A stretch of 12,999 nucleotides of DNA, from positions 1 through 12,999 of the forward strand of contig NZ_DFBS01000015.1 in the NCBI RefSeq assembly GCF_002366715.1, written 5' to 3'. This document shows positions 1 to 6,613 of this stretch, one piece after another (position 1 is the stretch's first letter; each line of letters starts with the position of its first letter). The translations under genes and the position numbers were made by a program. The stretch is from Halomonas sp. UBA3074. Lineage in GTDB: Bacteria > Pseudomonadota > Gammaproteobacteria > Pseudomonadales > Halomonadaceae. The notes beneath the pieces were generated by a model. The model was not told the origin of the DNA and did no database searches. It was given only the letters and a program-made list of their open reading frames with translations.

Positions 1-1
1 G

Positions 2-361
2 GGTCTGATGAAGCATAATGGCCTTGCGCTTGCAACCAGCATCGCGGGGACATTTGCGGCAACAGTTAAATTTTTGGGACTCAAAAAGAAGAATATCTCG
101 GTTGAGTACAGGAAGATGTTCTCTACTTTCATCAAAGCTGTTCTTGCTTCAGCTGTTATGGGATTTGTAGTGTACCTTGTCGGATATAGAATGATCGACA
201 TCTATTCGGGGCTTGTTTTGGCCAGATTCGCGAAGCTTATTGGCGTTTGCGTTTCAGGAGCCATCGTCTATGGAGTCATGGTTTATATACTGAGGGTCGA
301 GGAAGTGCGGGAAATCACCGATAAATTATCATCGAAATTCTTTGGCTTTGGAAAGAGATGA
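2..361 (+). CDS. murJ: MurJ/MviN-type lipid II flippase, C-terminal fragment (cut by left edge)
   Basis: The frame is open from the first bases of the window, so only the last ~120 codons are present and the ATG at 8 is probably internal. The protein begins in a segment reading HNGLALATSIAG, which matches the conserved late helix of MurJ/MviN proteins (GLALATS is typical). It continues with a basic loop (LKKKN) and two further membrane helices at about residues 41-60 and 71-95, counted from the Met at base 8, then a short charged tail ending FGFGKR. MurJ flips the lipid-linked peptidoglycan precursor lipid II across the inner membrane. The sequence reads more like MurJ homologues of Firmicutes or deltaproteobacteria than the usual gammaproteobacterial one, so it may be an extra copy from an envelope-polysaccharide locus. 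Its TGA overlaps the next gene's ATG (ATGA), suggesting translational coupling. The family call is fairly secure; orthology to the housekeeping murJ is not. Confidence 0.65.
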   Translation, partial: GLMKHNGLALATSIAGTFAATVKFLGLKKKNISVEYRKMFSTFIKAVLASAVMGFVVYLVGYRMIDIYSGLVLARFAKLIGVCVSGAIVYGVMVYILRVEEVREITDKLSSKFFGFGKR

Positions 362-1299
362 CAAAAGACAAAAGGCTCCGGGCAATGTATGAGAAATTTC
401 TTGTGGGAGAACTTCCACATGACGTAAGAGAAGTCTTTGAAGATCTAAAGAGTGCATCCGAAAGTCATATTACGGCGTTTCAAAGGGGAACCGGAAGAAA
501 CGGCGGAAATGGGAATGGCAATGGCAATGGCAATGGCAACAACAGCGGGGGCGATTGCATTGACAATAGCAATGGCAATTGCTCGAACGCCCAGGCAGCG
601 TTTAATACTGCAGGTAGCGACGATACTTCTCAAATCTGGCTCGACTTTGTGCCGACAGAAAACAATATGCTGCTTAATGCTGCAGACAGCGATGATATTG
701 ACGAACTTTACCGCCAAAATATCTCACCTACAGATCAAGGATCGTACCCTGTTGATAACGGTGAAATAGTTTGGGGTTACTGGAAGAGCGGCACAGAAGT
801 ACCCGCTTCTGTGGATAGCTCACAGGCACTGGACGAATCCATTGTCTTTATTGCGGCATCCGATGAAATTTCTGATTCCTTAAGCGCGTCACTAAGTGAA
901 TCAGCCCTTAGCGCTTTGCGCGACCAGCTCGAAACGGGCGTGACGTTCAACTGGGTCGGCGGCACTGGCTTAGTGCCTAGCGATGGCGGCGATATTATTC
1001 CTATCCTACCTAACAGTTCTATTATGCTTTCAAACAGCGAAGGCGTGCAGGTCGAGATTCTATTAGACGGCTTTGGCAGGCTGTTAGGCAGTAATCAATC
1101 TGACACGTTCTCGCTGGACGGTATCAACCTAACCCACGAGGCGTGTGGAGATAGTAACTGCTTCGAAGGTGGCGAGTTCAATGGCCGCTATATCGGGGAG
1201 GAAGCCGCCACCATAATGAGCTTGATCGAAGCCTGGGGAGAACAAACCGGCGACTACAGTGGCACTGGTATTTTTGTTCGACTTGCTCCACAGCCTTAA
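358..1299 (+). CDS. Probable chimeric protein: short soluble N-terminus, Asn-Gly repeat, FecR-protein-like C-terminus
   Basis: This 313-residue frame starts at an ATG that overlaps the upstream stop by 4 bases. Residues 1-47 are charged and helical and end in ASESHITAFQRG, which faintly recalls the end of DUF2202 domains (a conserved SxNHLxAF-like motif). Residues ~48-62 are a Gly-Asn tract. Residues ~63-313 are acidic, rich in Ser, Asp and Gly, and contain DCIDNSNGNC and CGDSNCFEGG. They end in a conserved-looking block (FNGRYIGEEA, EAWGEQTGDYSGTGIF) that I associate with the distal region of large secreted FecR-domain proteins, which are commonly encoded next to CHASE2 adenylate cyclases. 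Such a cyclase lies 14 bases beyond, although convergent. There is no signal peptide and no FecR core domain, so as it stands this is a headless C-terminus behind a foreign start. The family assignment is from memory and tentative; the reading frame itself is well supported by length and organisation. Confidence 0.5.
   Translation: MTKDKRLRAMYEKFLVGELPHDVREVFEDLKSASESHITAFQRGTGRNGGNGNGNGNGNGNNSGGDCIDNSNGNCSNAQAAFNTAGSDDTSQIWLDFVPTENNMLLNAADSDDIDELYRQNISPTDQGSYPVDNGEIVWGYWKSGTEVPASVDSSQALDESIVFIAASDEISDSLSASLSESALSALRDQLETGVTFNWVGGTGLVPSDGGDIIPILPNSSIMLSNSEGVQVEILLDGFGRLLGSNQSDTFSLDGINLTHEACGDSNCFEGGEFNGRYIGEEAATIMSLIEAWGEQTGDYSGTGIFVRLAPQP
508..537 (+). repeat. In-frame AATGGC hexamer repeat (Asn-Gly codons)
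   Basis: Four perfect AATGGC units (514-537) are preceded by one imperfect unit, AATGGG (508-513). They lie in frame and code for alternating Asn-Gly. Because the unit is six bases, gain or loss of copies changes linker length without shifting the frame. A further AATGGCAAT occurs around 574. The repeat sits where the presumed foreign N-terminus of the host gene meets its FecR-like part. Confidence 0.85.
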
Positions 1300-1313
1300 A
1301 GAGGCGGATGTCG

Positions 1314-3527
1314 TTACTTCTCTGTATGTGTCCAGACGCCGTCCCAGTCTTCTTGGGGCGGCGCTGACTTGAAGTGTTCGATGCGCGCCAGATACATTTG
1401 CGTCGGTGGGTCTTGCACATCAAGCTCACGGAAAGTGCGTTCAGCGGATTCAAAATCCGCAGCGTGGTAGTGCTCCAGCGCTTGCTCAAATGCGGCATGC
1501 CACTGGTGTTTCTCTTCTGAGAGTGTTTCCCAACGACCCAGTGGCTCTAAAATCCACAGCGGTGTGCTGCGACCCTTAACGCGCACCTTGTCCAGTCGAC
1601 GATAACACCACTTCGGCGCTTGCTTAGCGGTGGTCTCGCTGACGAGTAAGCTCACCCCATACTTTTTGGTCAACCCCTCCATGCGCGAACCGAGATTCAC
1701 GTTATCGCCCATGACGGTATAGGCCATACGGAAACTGGAGCCCATATTACCCACGCTCATGGAACCGGTATTCAGCCCTACCCCCATCGCCAGCGCCGGT
1801 TTACCTTCGGAGATAAACTCATTATTGATGCCGTCGAGCGCGTCTAACATGGCAAAGGCACCCTCAAGCGCATGATTAGCGTGATGCTCGTCGTGCAGCG
1901 GCGCGCCCCAGAAGGCCATAATGGCATCCCCCATGTACTTATCGATAGTGCCATTATGTTGATGGATAGCGCTTGTTAACGGTGTCAACAAGCGGTTCAT
2001 GATTTCGGTAAGCTCCGAGGGCGGGATCGATTCGGAAAATGCAGTAAAGTCCCGTATATCTGAAAACAGAACGGTTAGTTCTCGCTCCTCCCCTTCCAAG
2101 CCAAAGCTTTCACCGCTTTCGACCATATCTTCAACCAACTGATGCGGAATGTACTGCCCAAAACGCTCGGCCACCCAGCGTTTCTGCTGTGTCTCACGCA
2201 GGAAGTTCATTGCTAAGTGCCACAGCATCTGTGCCACCAGCAATACCAATAACCCTGCAATAGGCAACGCAAGCCCCTGATACCACGCCCACAGGTTGCC
2301 TCCTACCGCCGAGAAAAGCAGTCCCCCACTCACCACTAGTAGTAGCGGCGCATTTAACTGGGGATATAACAGCACCATAAAAGCGCCCAAGGCAATCAGG
2401 CTGACTACCTCTAAGCCCAGCACCCAGGGTGGCTGAGCATGTATGCGCTGGTGCAACATGCCAGCCAACAGGCTGAGATTAATCTCGGGCCCTGGATAGA
2501 CACCCCCGACCGGCGTTGAACGTAAATCCATTAGCCCCGGGGCGGATGCGCCTAGGATCAATGTTTTCCCAGCCAGTGCGCCCGGTTCAAGGCGCCCTTT
2601 CAAAATATCGGTCGCTGAGAAATAATCGAAGTGGCCTCGCGACCCATACCAGGGCACCAGTGCGGCTCCCCGCGCATCAACGGGGATCTCGAAGCCGCCG
2701 ACATTCAACCCTTCCAATTGGGCAACGCCAGCCCCTTCGCCTATGACGGGCGTGATCGATGGTTGCCCTAATAATGTGAGTAGCATCGCCAGGGGTAAAC
2801 TAGGATACAACTCCCCTTCCCAGCGTTGCAGCATGGGCACACGACGAAACACCCCGTCTTCATCCACACGGGGATTATCAAAGAAGCCAGCACTCAGTGC
2901 ATTGTCCTGCAATACCTGCAGGTTTGCGGTATAGCGTTCTGGTTCGTGAAAAGGGAGAGGCCGGGGCTCTGCGACGATGGTAGGCACGGGTAACTGCCCA
3001 AGTGCAGGTGGGTCACCAGGTTGGCGGGAGGCTTGAAAATAGTACCCCAATACCACCGGGTGGGCCGACAAGGCGCTTGCCAACTGTTCATCGCCATCAA
3101 GAGGGGGGGGTATATTACTTAACTGGGGATAGTCACGGATAAAATTTTCCCAGTGCTGCTGCCAAAGCGTGGTCTCTGGCTCGGCAAAAACCACATCGAC
3201 GCCTAAAAGCCCGGCGTCGTACTCAGTGAACAGCGTATTCACCAGCTCCGCTACAGTAGCTCGTGGCCATGGCCACTGGCCTATTTCATAGAGGCTGCGC
3301 TCATCAATATCAATAATCGCTAATGACGGATCGGCCTGTTCACTGAGCGTACTGCGCACTTTCAGGTCATACGCCTGCCATTCAAGACGTTCCAGAACCG
3401 GTATTGGTACCCAGCCTACTTTCTCTGCTAACAAGAGAGCAGTAATAATCACACCTCCGATGAACTGTAGCCAGTACCAATAGCGGTTTTCCATGGAAGG
3501 ATTCTGTAGAGAAGGGGCTATCGCCAC
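1314..3527 (-). CDS. CHASE2-domain class III adenylate cyclase
   Basis: This 737-residue membrane enzyme probably makes cAMP from ATP. One helix (~21-38) anchors an extracytoplasmic CHASE2 sensor (~45-365; hallmark VAIIDID-like stretch SLAIIDIDERS near 68-78, GVDVVFAEPE at 109-118, closing GxxP-rich segment). Three membrane helices (~369-390, 393-413, 416-440) lead to a cytoplasmic cyclase domain (~480-660). Metal-binding aspartates are D490 (FSDIRDF) and D534 (KYMGDAIMAFWG). K530 and D608 (YTVMGDNVN) occupy the purine-specifying positions typical of adenylate rather than guanylate cyclases. The transition-state pair is N611 and R615. A TPR-like tail follows (~672-737). The GTG start is preferred because minus-strand GAGG lies 7-8 bases before it; an ATG 11 codons in has no such site. 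All catalytic residues are present, so it should be active. CHASE2 cyclases are often paired with FecR-type proteins, matching the neighbour at 358-1299. Confidence 0.93.
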   Translation of the reverse strand: MAIAPSLQNPSMENRYWYWLQFIGGVIITALLLAEKVGWVPIPVLERLEWQAYDLKVRSTLSEQADPSLAIIDIDERSLYEIGQWPWPRATVAELVNTLFTEYDAGLLGVDVVFAEPETTLWQQHWENFIRDYPQLSNIPPPLDGDEQLASALSAHPVVLGYYFQASRQPGDPPALGQLPVPTIVAEPRPLPFHEPERYTANLQVLQDNALSAGFFDNPRVDEDGVFRRVPMLQRWEGELYPSLPLAMLLTLLGQPSITPVIGEGAGVAQLEGLNVGGFEIPVDARGAALVPWYGSRGHFDYFSATDILKGRLEPGALAGKTLILGASAPGLMDLRSTPVGGVYPGPEINLSLLAGMLHQRIHAQPPWVLGLEVVSLIALGAFMVLLYPQLNAPLLLVVSGGLLFSAVGGNLWAWYQGLALPIAGLLVLLVAQMLWHLAMNFLRETQQKRWVAERFGQYIPHQLVEDMVESGESFGLEGEERELTVLFSDIRDFTAFSESIPPSELTEIMNRLLTPLTSAIHQHNGTIDKYMGDAIMAFWGAPLHDEHHANHALEGAFAMLDALDGINNEFISEGKPALAMGVGLNTGSMSVGNMGSSFRMAYTVMGDNVNLGSRMEGLTKKYGVSLLVSETTAKQAPKWCYRRLDKVRVKGRSTPLWILEPLGRWETLSEEKHQWHAAFEQALEHYHAADFESAERTFRELDVQDPPTQMYLARIEHFKSAPPQEDWDGVWTHTEK

Positions 3528-3866
3528 GCTAAGGCCTCATTACTAATGTAATGTTAAAGTACCATGTTAGTTTATTGAAATCCTGAGAGTTATTGGTATT
3601 TCGCTTCACAGCCCAACAGCGAACGTCTTTTTTAACAGGTCTTGCTGACCGTTAAAGTGCTACCACTCTCAAGTGAAAAATCCTCAGCGGGAACGGGCCG
3701 ACCAAATAAGAAACTGAATCGACCCTAGCTTCTTCGTCGCTCAATGGCCTATTCAATCCCAGCCGTTGTCAATCAAAACAGGCCGCTAGGGGTCGGGCCA
3801 CCCGCTGTAAATTACCCTTAGCACATGACGAGCATGAATTGAGCCATTTTTGTCCTCCACCTGATG
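3528..3866. other. Intergenic stretch between cyclase and insertion sequence
   Basis: About 340 bases with no convincing gene on either strand. It should hold the promoter of the minus-strand cyclase. On that strand the first ~60 bases upstream of the GTG are A+T-rich, but I could not pick a confident -35/-10 pair. It contains a short palindrome near the cyclase start and a wider imperfect inverted repeat (CGACCCTAGC at 3720-3729 against GCTAGGGGTCG at 3785-3795). Confidence 0.6.
3539..3552. promoter_or_regulatory. Small palindrome upstream of the cyclase start, possible operator
   Basis: ATTAC-TAAT-GTAAT is a perfect 5-bp inverted repeat with a 4-bp centre. It lies 12-25 bases upstream of the cyclase GTG, just beyond its ribosome binding site. 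The size and position would suit a regulator binding site or a small RNA hairpin in the leader. A 5-bp arm in A+T-rich DNA can also arise by chance. Confidence 0.25.
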
Positions 3867-3909
3867 GAGCGACGTCACCCCCTTTTCAGTAGCAGCCGGG
3901 TTTAGAGTC
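3867..3909. repeat. Right inverted repeat (IRR) of the IS3-family element
   Basis: This end lies downstream of orfB and overlaps its last codons. It matches the other end at its outer 16 bases with one mismatch (GAGCGA C/T GTCACCCCC), again at AGTAGC, and at TTTAGAGTC. Confidence 0.85.
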
Positions 3910-4749
3910 AGACGTAACTTTATCGTGTTTTAACACCAGTTGCTCGGCATAGGCTGAAGGTGTCAGTATGCCAAGACTCTTCTTCGGTCTTTCTTCGTTG
4001 TACTCCCGGCGCCATCCTTCGATGGCAACCTTGGCGTGATGCAGGCTAGTGAACCAATGCTCCTTTAGACATTCATCTCGAAAACGCCCATTGAACGATT
4101 CGATGTAGGCGTTTTGATTGGGTTTTCCAGGCTCGATTGAAAACAGCGCAACGTCATGTAGATGAGCCCACAACGGCATGGAGCGCCCACAAAATTCCTT
4201 TCCATTATCCGTACGAATGGTGCTAGGTAGGCCACGTTGTAAAGCCAGTTGATCTAGAATCCGAGTTAACAACAGACCGCCAATGGCCCTTTCAGGCACG
4301 ATTGCCACGGCTTCATGGGTGGCGTCGTCGACAACGGTGAGGTTCTTTATCACGCGGCCTTCTGCCGTACGGTCAAATACAAAATCCATTGACCAGACCT
4401 GGTTGGCGGCACCAGGGTGGCCAAGGGGCTTTCGCTCAGACGCAGGAACCTTCTTGCGCTTGCGGCGTTTTACCGGCAGGCGAGCCGCCGCGTAGAGGCG
4501 TTCGACGCGCTTATGATTGACCCGTTCATCGGCTTGACACAGCTTCAGGTAGATCATGCCAGCGCCATAGCGACAATGCCGGTGTGCCAAGGCAACAATA
4601 CGTTCACGCAGAGCCTTGTTGCGGTCAGGGGCCGCTTGATAGCGCAATGCACTGGCACTCATATGGATGACACGGAGCGCTCGGCGTTCACTCAGACCAC
4701 GTGACACCATGAAGCGCACCACGTCGCGGCGTGCAGCGGCACTCACCAC
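3886..4749 (-). CDS. IS3-family transposase OrfB, DDE catalytic part
   Basis: This is the catalytic half of the transposase. An N-terminal HTH_21-type region (~25-85) contains RYGAGMIYLKL and VNHKRVERLY. The RNase H-like integrase core follows, with D122 (WSMDFVFD), D181 (RTDNGKEF) and E217 (YIESFNGRF). There are 35 residues between the second D and E, the canonical DD(35)E arrangement. The C-terminal NEERPKKSLG...TPSAY motif is also standard. It is normally made as an OrfAB fusion by -1 slippage; the -1 frame joins orfA to this frame through Val-Val-Ser-Ala. The nominal start is GTG at 4749, but independent initiation may be minor. No internal stop or deletion is seen. Confidence 0.93.
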   Translation of the reverse strand: MVSAAARRDVVRFMVSRGLSERRALRVIHMSASALRYQAAPDRNKALRERIVALAHRHCRYGAGMIYLKLCQADERVNHKRVERLYAAARLPVKRRKRKKVPASERKPLGHPGAANQVWSMDFVFDRTAEGRVIKNLTVVDDATHEAVAIVPERAIGGLLLTRILDQLALQRGLPSTIRTDNGKEFCGRSMPLWAHLHDVALFSIEPGKPNQNAYIESFNGRFRDECLKEHWFTSLHHAKVAIEGWRREYNEERPKKSLGILTPSAYAEQLVLKHDKVTSDSKPGCY

Positions 4750-5006
4750 TTTTTTCTCAGCGCCTCGCGAGTGACCTCCATTTCCAGTAGCGACTCCGCG
4801 AGCAGCTTTTTCAAGCGCCCATTTTCGGCTTCGAGTTCCTTGAGTCGTTTGGCATCAGGTACGCTCATGCCGCCAAACTTGCTGCGCCATAGATAGTAAC
4901 TGGCTTCTGAGAAACCGTGCCGACGGCATAGCTCCTTAATGGGCAGTCCTGCTTCGGCTTCGCCCAGAAAACCAATGATCTGTTCTTCGCTGAAACGCTT
5001 CTTCAT
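4743..5006 (-). CDS. IS3-family transposase OrfA, DNA-binding part
   Basis: This 87-residue protein begins MKKRFSEEQIIG. It has a helix-turn-helix (~20-42, ELCRRHGFSEASYYLWRSKFGG) that recognises the IS ends, then a leucine-zipper-like helix (~53-85, LKELEAENGRLKKLL) for multimerisation. The ATG at 5006 is chosen over an in-frame TTG two codons earlier because AAGGAG at 5014-5019 stands 7 bases before the ATG but only 1 base from the TTG. The end of the frame carries the slippage site that allows OrfAB production. Confidence 0.92.
   Translation of the reverse strand: MKKRFSEEQIIGFLGEAEAGLPIKELCRRHGFSEASYYLWRSKFGGMSVPDAKRLKELEAENGRLKKLLAESLLEMEVTREALRKKW
4749..4755 (-). promoter_or_regulatory. 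Programmed -1 ribosomal frameshift site A AAA AAG
   Basis: On the minus strand the orfA codons read AGA-AAA-AAG-TGG-TGA. The heptamer A AAA AAG is therefore exactly in phase for tandem slippage, four codons before the orfA stop is passed. Slipping back one base continues as AAA-GTG-GTG into orfB. This is the canonical IS3-family control of OrfAB transposase level. Confidence 0.88.
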
Positions 5007-5030
5007 GTCCAATCTCCTTTCGTAGGATCG

Positions 5031-5074
5031 GACTCTAAAGTGTAGCGCTACTCAATCAGGGGGTGACATCGCTC
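5031..5074. repeat. Left inverted repeat (IRL) of the IS3-family element
   Basis: This is the end upstream of orfA, and the transposase promoter should lie in or just inside it. Read on the minus strand it starts GAGCGATGTCACCCCC and finishes TTTAGAGTC, pairing with the repeat at 3867-3909. Confidence 0.85.
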
Positions 5075-5386
5075 TTGAAAACGGACTCTTTGAGATGAGG
5101 GGTTCGACCGGTTGTCCATAAGCGCAACAAGCTGTCGTTTGGAAAATGTGTCCGGAAAACTTTCGCCAGACCAAGAAAAACCTCCACGGCCTTTATCATT
5201 AGGCTTTTCGGGACGTCTTACCCAATTAGAGCAGTTAAAGTTTCACTGTCACATGCCGATAAAAACTCAATACAGGCTTGCTCAAGTGGCGCACCGTTCA
5301 AATTCTCAATAGTTTCGCAAACCGAATAGCGTAAAACCTCGTCGGTCAGCTCCAGGCGCGCGATCTCAATGCCAGAGGCAAACATT
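5075..5386. other. Leader region between the IS and the FIST gene
   Basis: About 310 bases without a convincing plus-strand gene. It presumably carries the promoter of the FIST/GGDEF-EAL unit, or the IS may have separated that unit from its original promoter. A minus-strand frame (5454-5218, 78 codons) crosses it and overlaps the FIST start; I could not recognise its product. No clear -35/-10 pair or terminator was found. Confidence 0.5.
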
Positions 5387-6613
5387 ATGGTTGCATTGAA
5401 GTCTTTTGTTGTATCGAACTCGTCCACCGCAGAGGCCCTATCGGAGTTAGCCATCGCTATTGACGACGTTGAGATCGACCCGAATCTTATCTGTATGTTC
5501 TATGACGGCGATCATGAGGATGCGTTGATTTTCGATTACGTTCGCACTCGTTTCCCGGATGCTGCCCTGCTCGGCGGCACCTCCTGTAGCGGAGTAATGA
5601 GTGAAGCCGGGCTGGGCGGTGCGGGATCGATCGGCCTGCTTTTGATCGAGGATGCGGACGGGGACTACGGCACCGCCGCCGTCCGGCTTGGGGCGGATGC
5701 GTGCGGATGTGCCGAACAGACGCTTCATGCGGCCTTGGCGGCGGCGGATTGCTCTGGGGAACTGCCGGAATTGATCTGGATCTATCAGGCCCCCGGGCGG
5801 GAGGAAGCGGTGATCGAAGGCCTCCGGCGCGTGGTGGGCGACCGATGTCCCATTATAGGCGGCAGTTCCGCGGACAACACGGTGGCCGGCGGATGGCGCC
5901 AGATCGGGCCGGAGGGACCTATGAACGACGGTCTCGTGGTGGCAGTGTTGTTTTCCTCCGGCGGCATTGGTTTTGCTTTTCAGGGAGGTTACGAGCCTAG
6001 CGGTGCGAGTGGCCTTGTGACAAGTATCGGGTATGACTCTTCCGGCGAAAGCGGGGTCGTCACCAAAGTCAGTGGTCGGCAGGTTCTAACCATTGACGGC
6101 GAGCCGGCGGCGGAGGTTTACAACCGGTGGATTGGCGGAGTCTTATCAGAAAAGATAGAGAACGGAGGATGCATCCTCGAGGACACCACCACCTATCCGC
6201 TGGGCATCGATGCGGGTCAAATCGAGGGTGTCACTCAATATCTTCTCATTCACCCTGAGCAGATCGGAAAAAATCAGTCGCTTTCCACGTTTGCCTCCAT
6301 CGAAGAAGGCACTCGTCTCTATAGCATGCGCGGGGACAGAACCCGATTGATCCAGCGTGCTGGTAAGGTCGCCTCGGCGGCAGCGGATGCAATTCCCGGC
6401 GGCAGCGAGAATCTAGCTGGCGGACTGATTGTCTATTGTGCGGGCTGCATGCTCGCTGTTGGCGAACAGATGCCCGAAGTTTCGCAGACGGTGTCGGCAA
6501 GCTTCAAAAATATGCCCTTCCTGGGATGTTTTACCTTCGGCGAACAAGGCTCCGTGCTTGAAAAGAATGCGCATGGCAACCTGATGATCTCCGCTGTTGC
6601 CTTTGGGCACTAG
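5387..6613 (+). CDS. FIST-domain sensor protein, NosP-like
   Basis: This 408-residue soluble protein has the FIST_N plus FIST_C architecture and nearly the whole length is family-like. FIST_N features are LLGGTSCSGVMSEAGL (~62-77), IIGGSSADNTVAGGW (~156-170) and MNDGLVVAVLFSS. FIST_C features are YLLIHPEQIG (~285-294), NLAGGLIVYCAGC (~342-354) and LGCFTFGEQG (~379-388). FIST domains are cytoplasmic ligand sensors. The NosP branch binds haem, senses nitric oxide and is commonly co-transcribed with histidine kinases or c-di-GMP enzymes, as here. H289 in LLIHPEQ is a possible haem ligand, but I have not been able to align it. The ATG at 5387 is preferred over one at 5369 because AGAGG (5374-5378) lies 8 bases before it. 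Its TAG is directly followed by the ATG of the GGDEF-EAL gene. The FIST call is strong; NosP function is inference from family and context. Confidence 0.88.
   Translation: MVALKSFVVSNSSTAEALSELAIAIDDVEIDPNLICMFYDGDHEDALIFDYVRTRFPDAALLGGTSCSGVMSEAGLGGAGSIGLLLIEDADGDYGTAAVRLGADACGCAEQTLHAALAAADCSGELPELIWIYQAPGREEAVIEGLRRVVGDRCPIIGGSSADNTVAGGWRQIGPEGPMNDGLVVAVLFSSGGIGFAFQGGYEPSGASGLVTSIGYDSSGESGVVTKVSGRQVLTIDGEPAAEVYNRWIGGVLSEKIENGGCILEDTTTYPLGIDAGQIEGVTQYLLIHPEQIGKNQSLSTFASIEEGTRLYSMRGDRTRLIQRAGKVASAAADAIPGGSENLAGGLIVYCAGCMLAVGEQMPEVSQTVSASFKNMPFLGCFTFGEQGSVLEKNAHGNLMISAVAFGH

Larger units (their letters stand above)
3867..5074 (-). mobile_element. IS3-family insertion sequence, apparently complete (~1208 bp)
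   Basis: The element is bounded by imperfect inverted repeats of about 43-44 bp. At the left (3867-3909) it begins GAGCGACGTCACCCCC and ends TTTAGAGTC. The right end (5031-5074), read on the other strand, begins GAGCGATGTCACCCCC and also ends TTTAGAGTC. Inside are overlapping orfA and orfB on the minus strand with a -1 frameshift site, the standard IS3-family plan, and the length is normal for the family. The orfB style suggests the IS407/IS51 part of the family, but I cannot assign a named element. No convincing target-site duplication flanks it: the only shared flanking word is TGA, too short to count. The exact termini could be one or two bases further out. It should be transposition-competent from what is visible. 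Confidence 0.92.

Noticed and set aside
508..585. CRISPR-like short repeats
   Set aside because: The repeats are contiguous hexamers inside a coding frame with no spacers; no CRISPR array is present in the window.
445..769. Overlapping plus- and minus-strand frames rich in Met-Ala or Ala-Ile through the hexamer repeat
   Set aside because: The low-complexity repeat keeps other frames open; they are shadows of the 358-1299 frame.
1300..1313. Bidirectional terminator between the convergent genes
   Set aside because: Only 14 bases separate the stops and no stem with a T run is present across the junction.
3720..3795. Integron attC site from the paired inverted repeats
   Set aside because: The arms lack the GTTRRRY/RYYYAAC core pairs expected of attC sites, and no integrase or cassette is nearby.
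5218..5454. Minus-strand 78-codon frame overlapping the FIST start, ending in a fairly protein-like helix (LEQACIEFLSACDSETLTAL)
   Set aside because: It overlaps the well-supported FIST start on the other strand and I recognise no family. It could be the stub of a lost gene, but the evidence is too weak to annotate.
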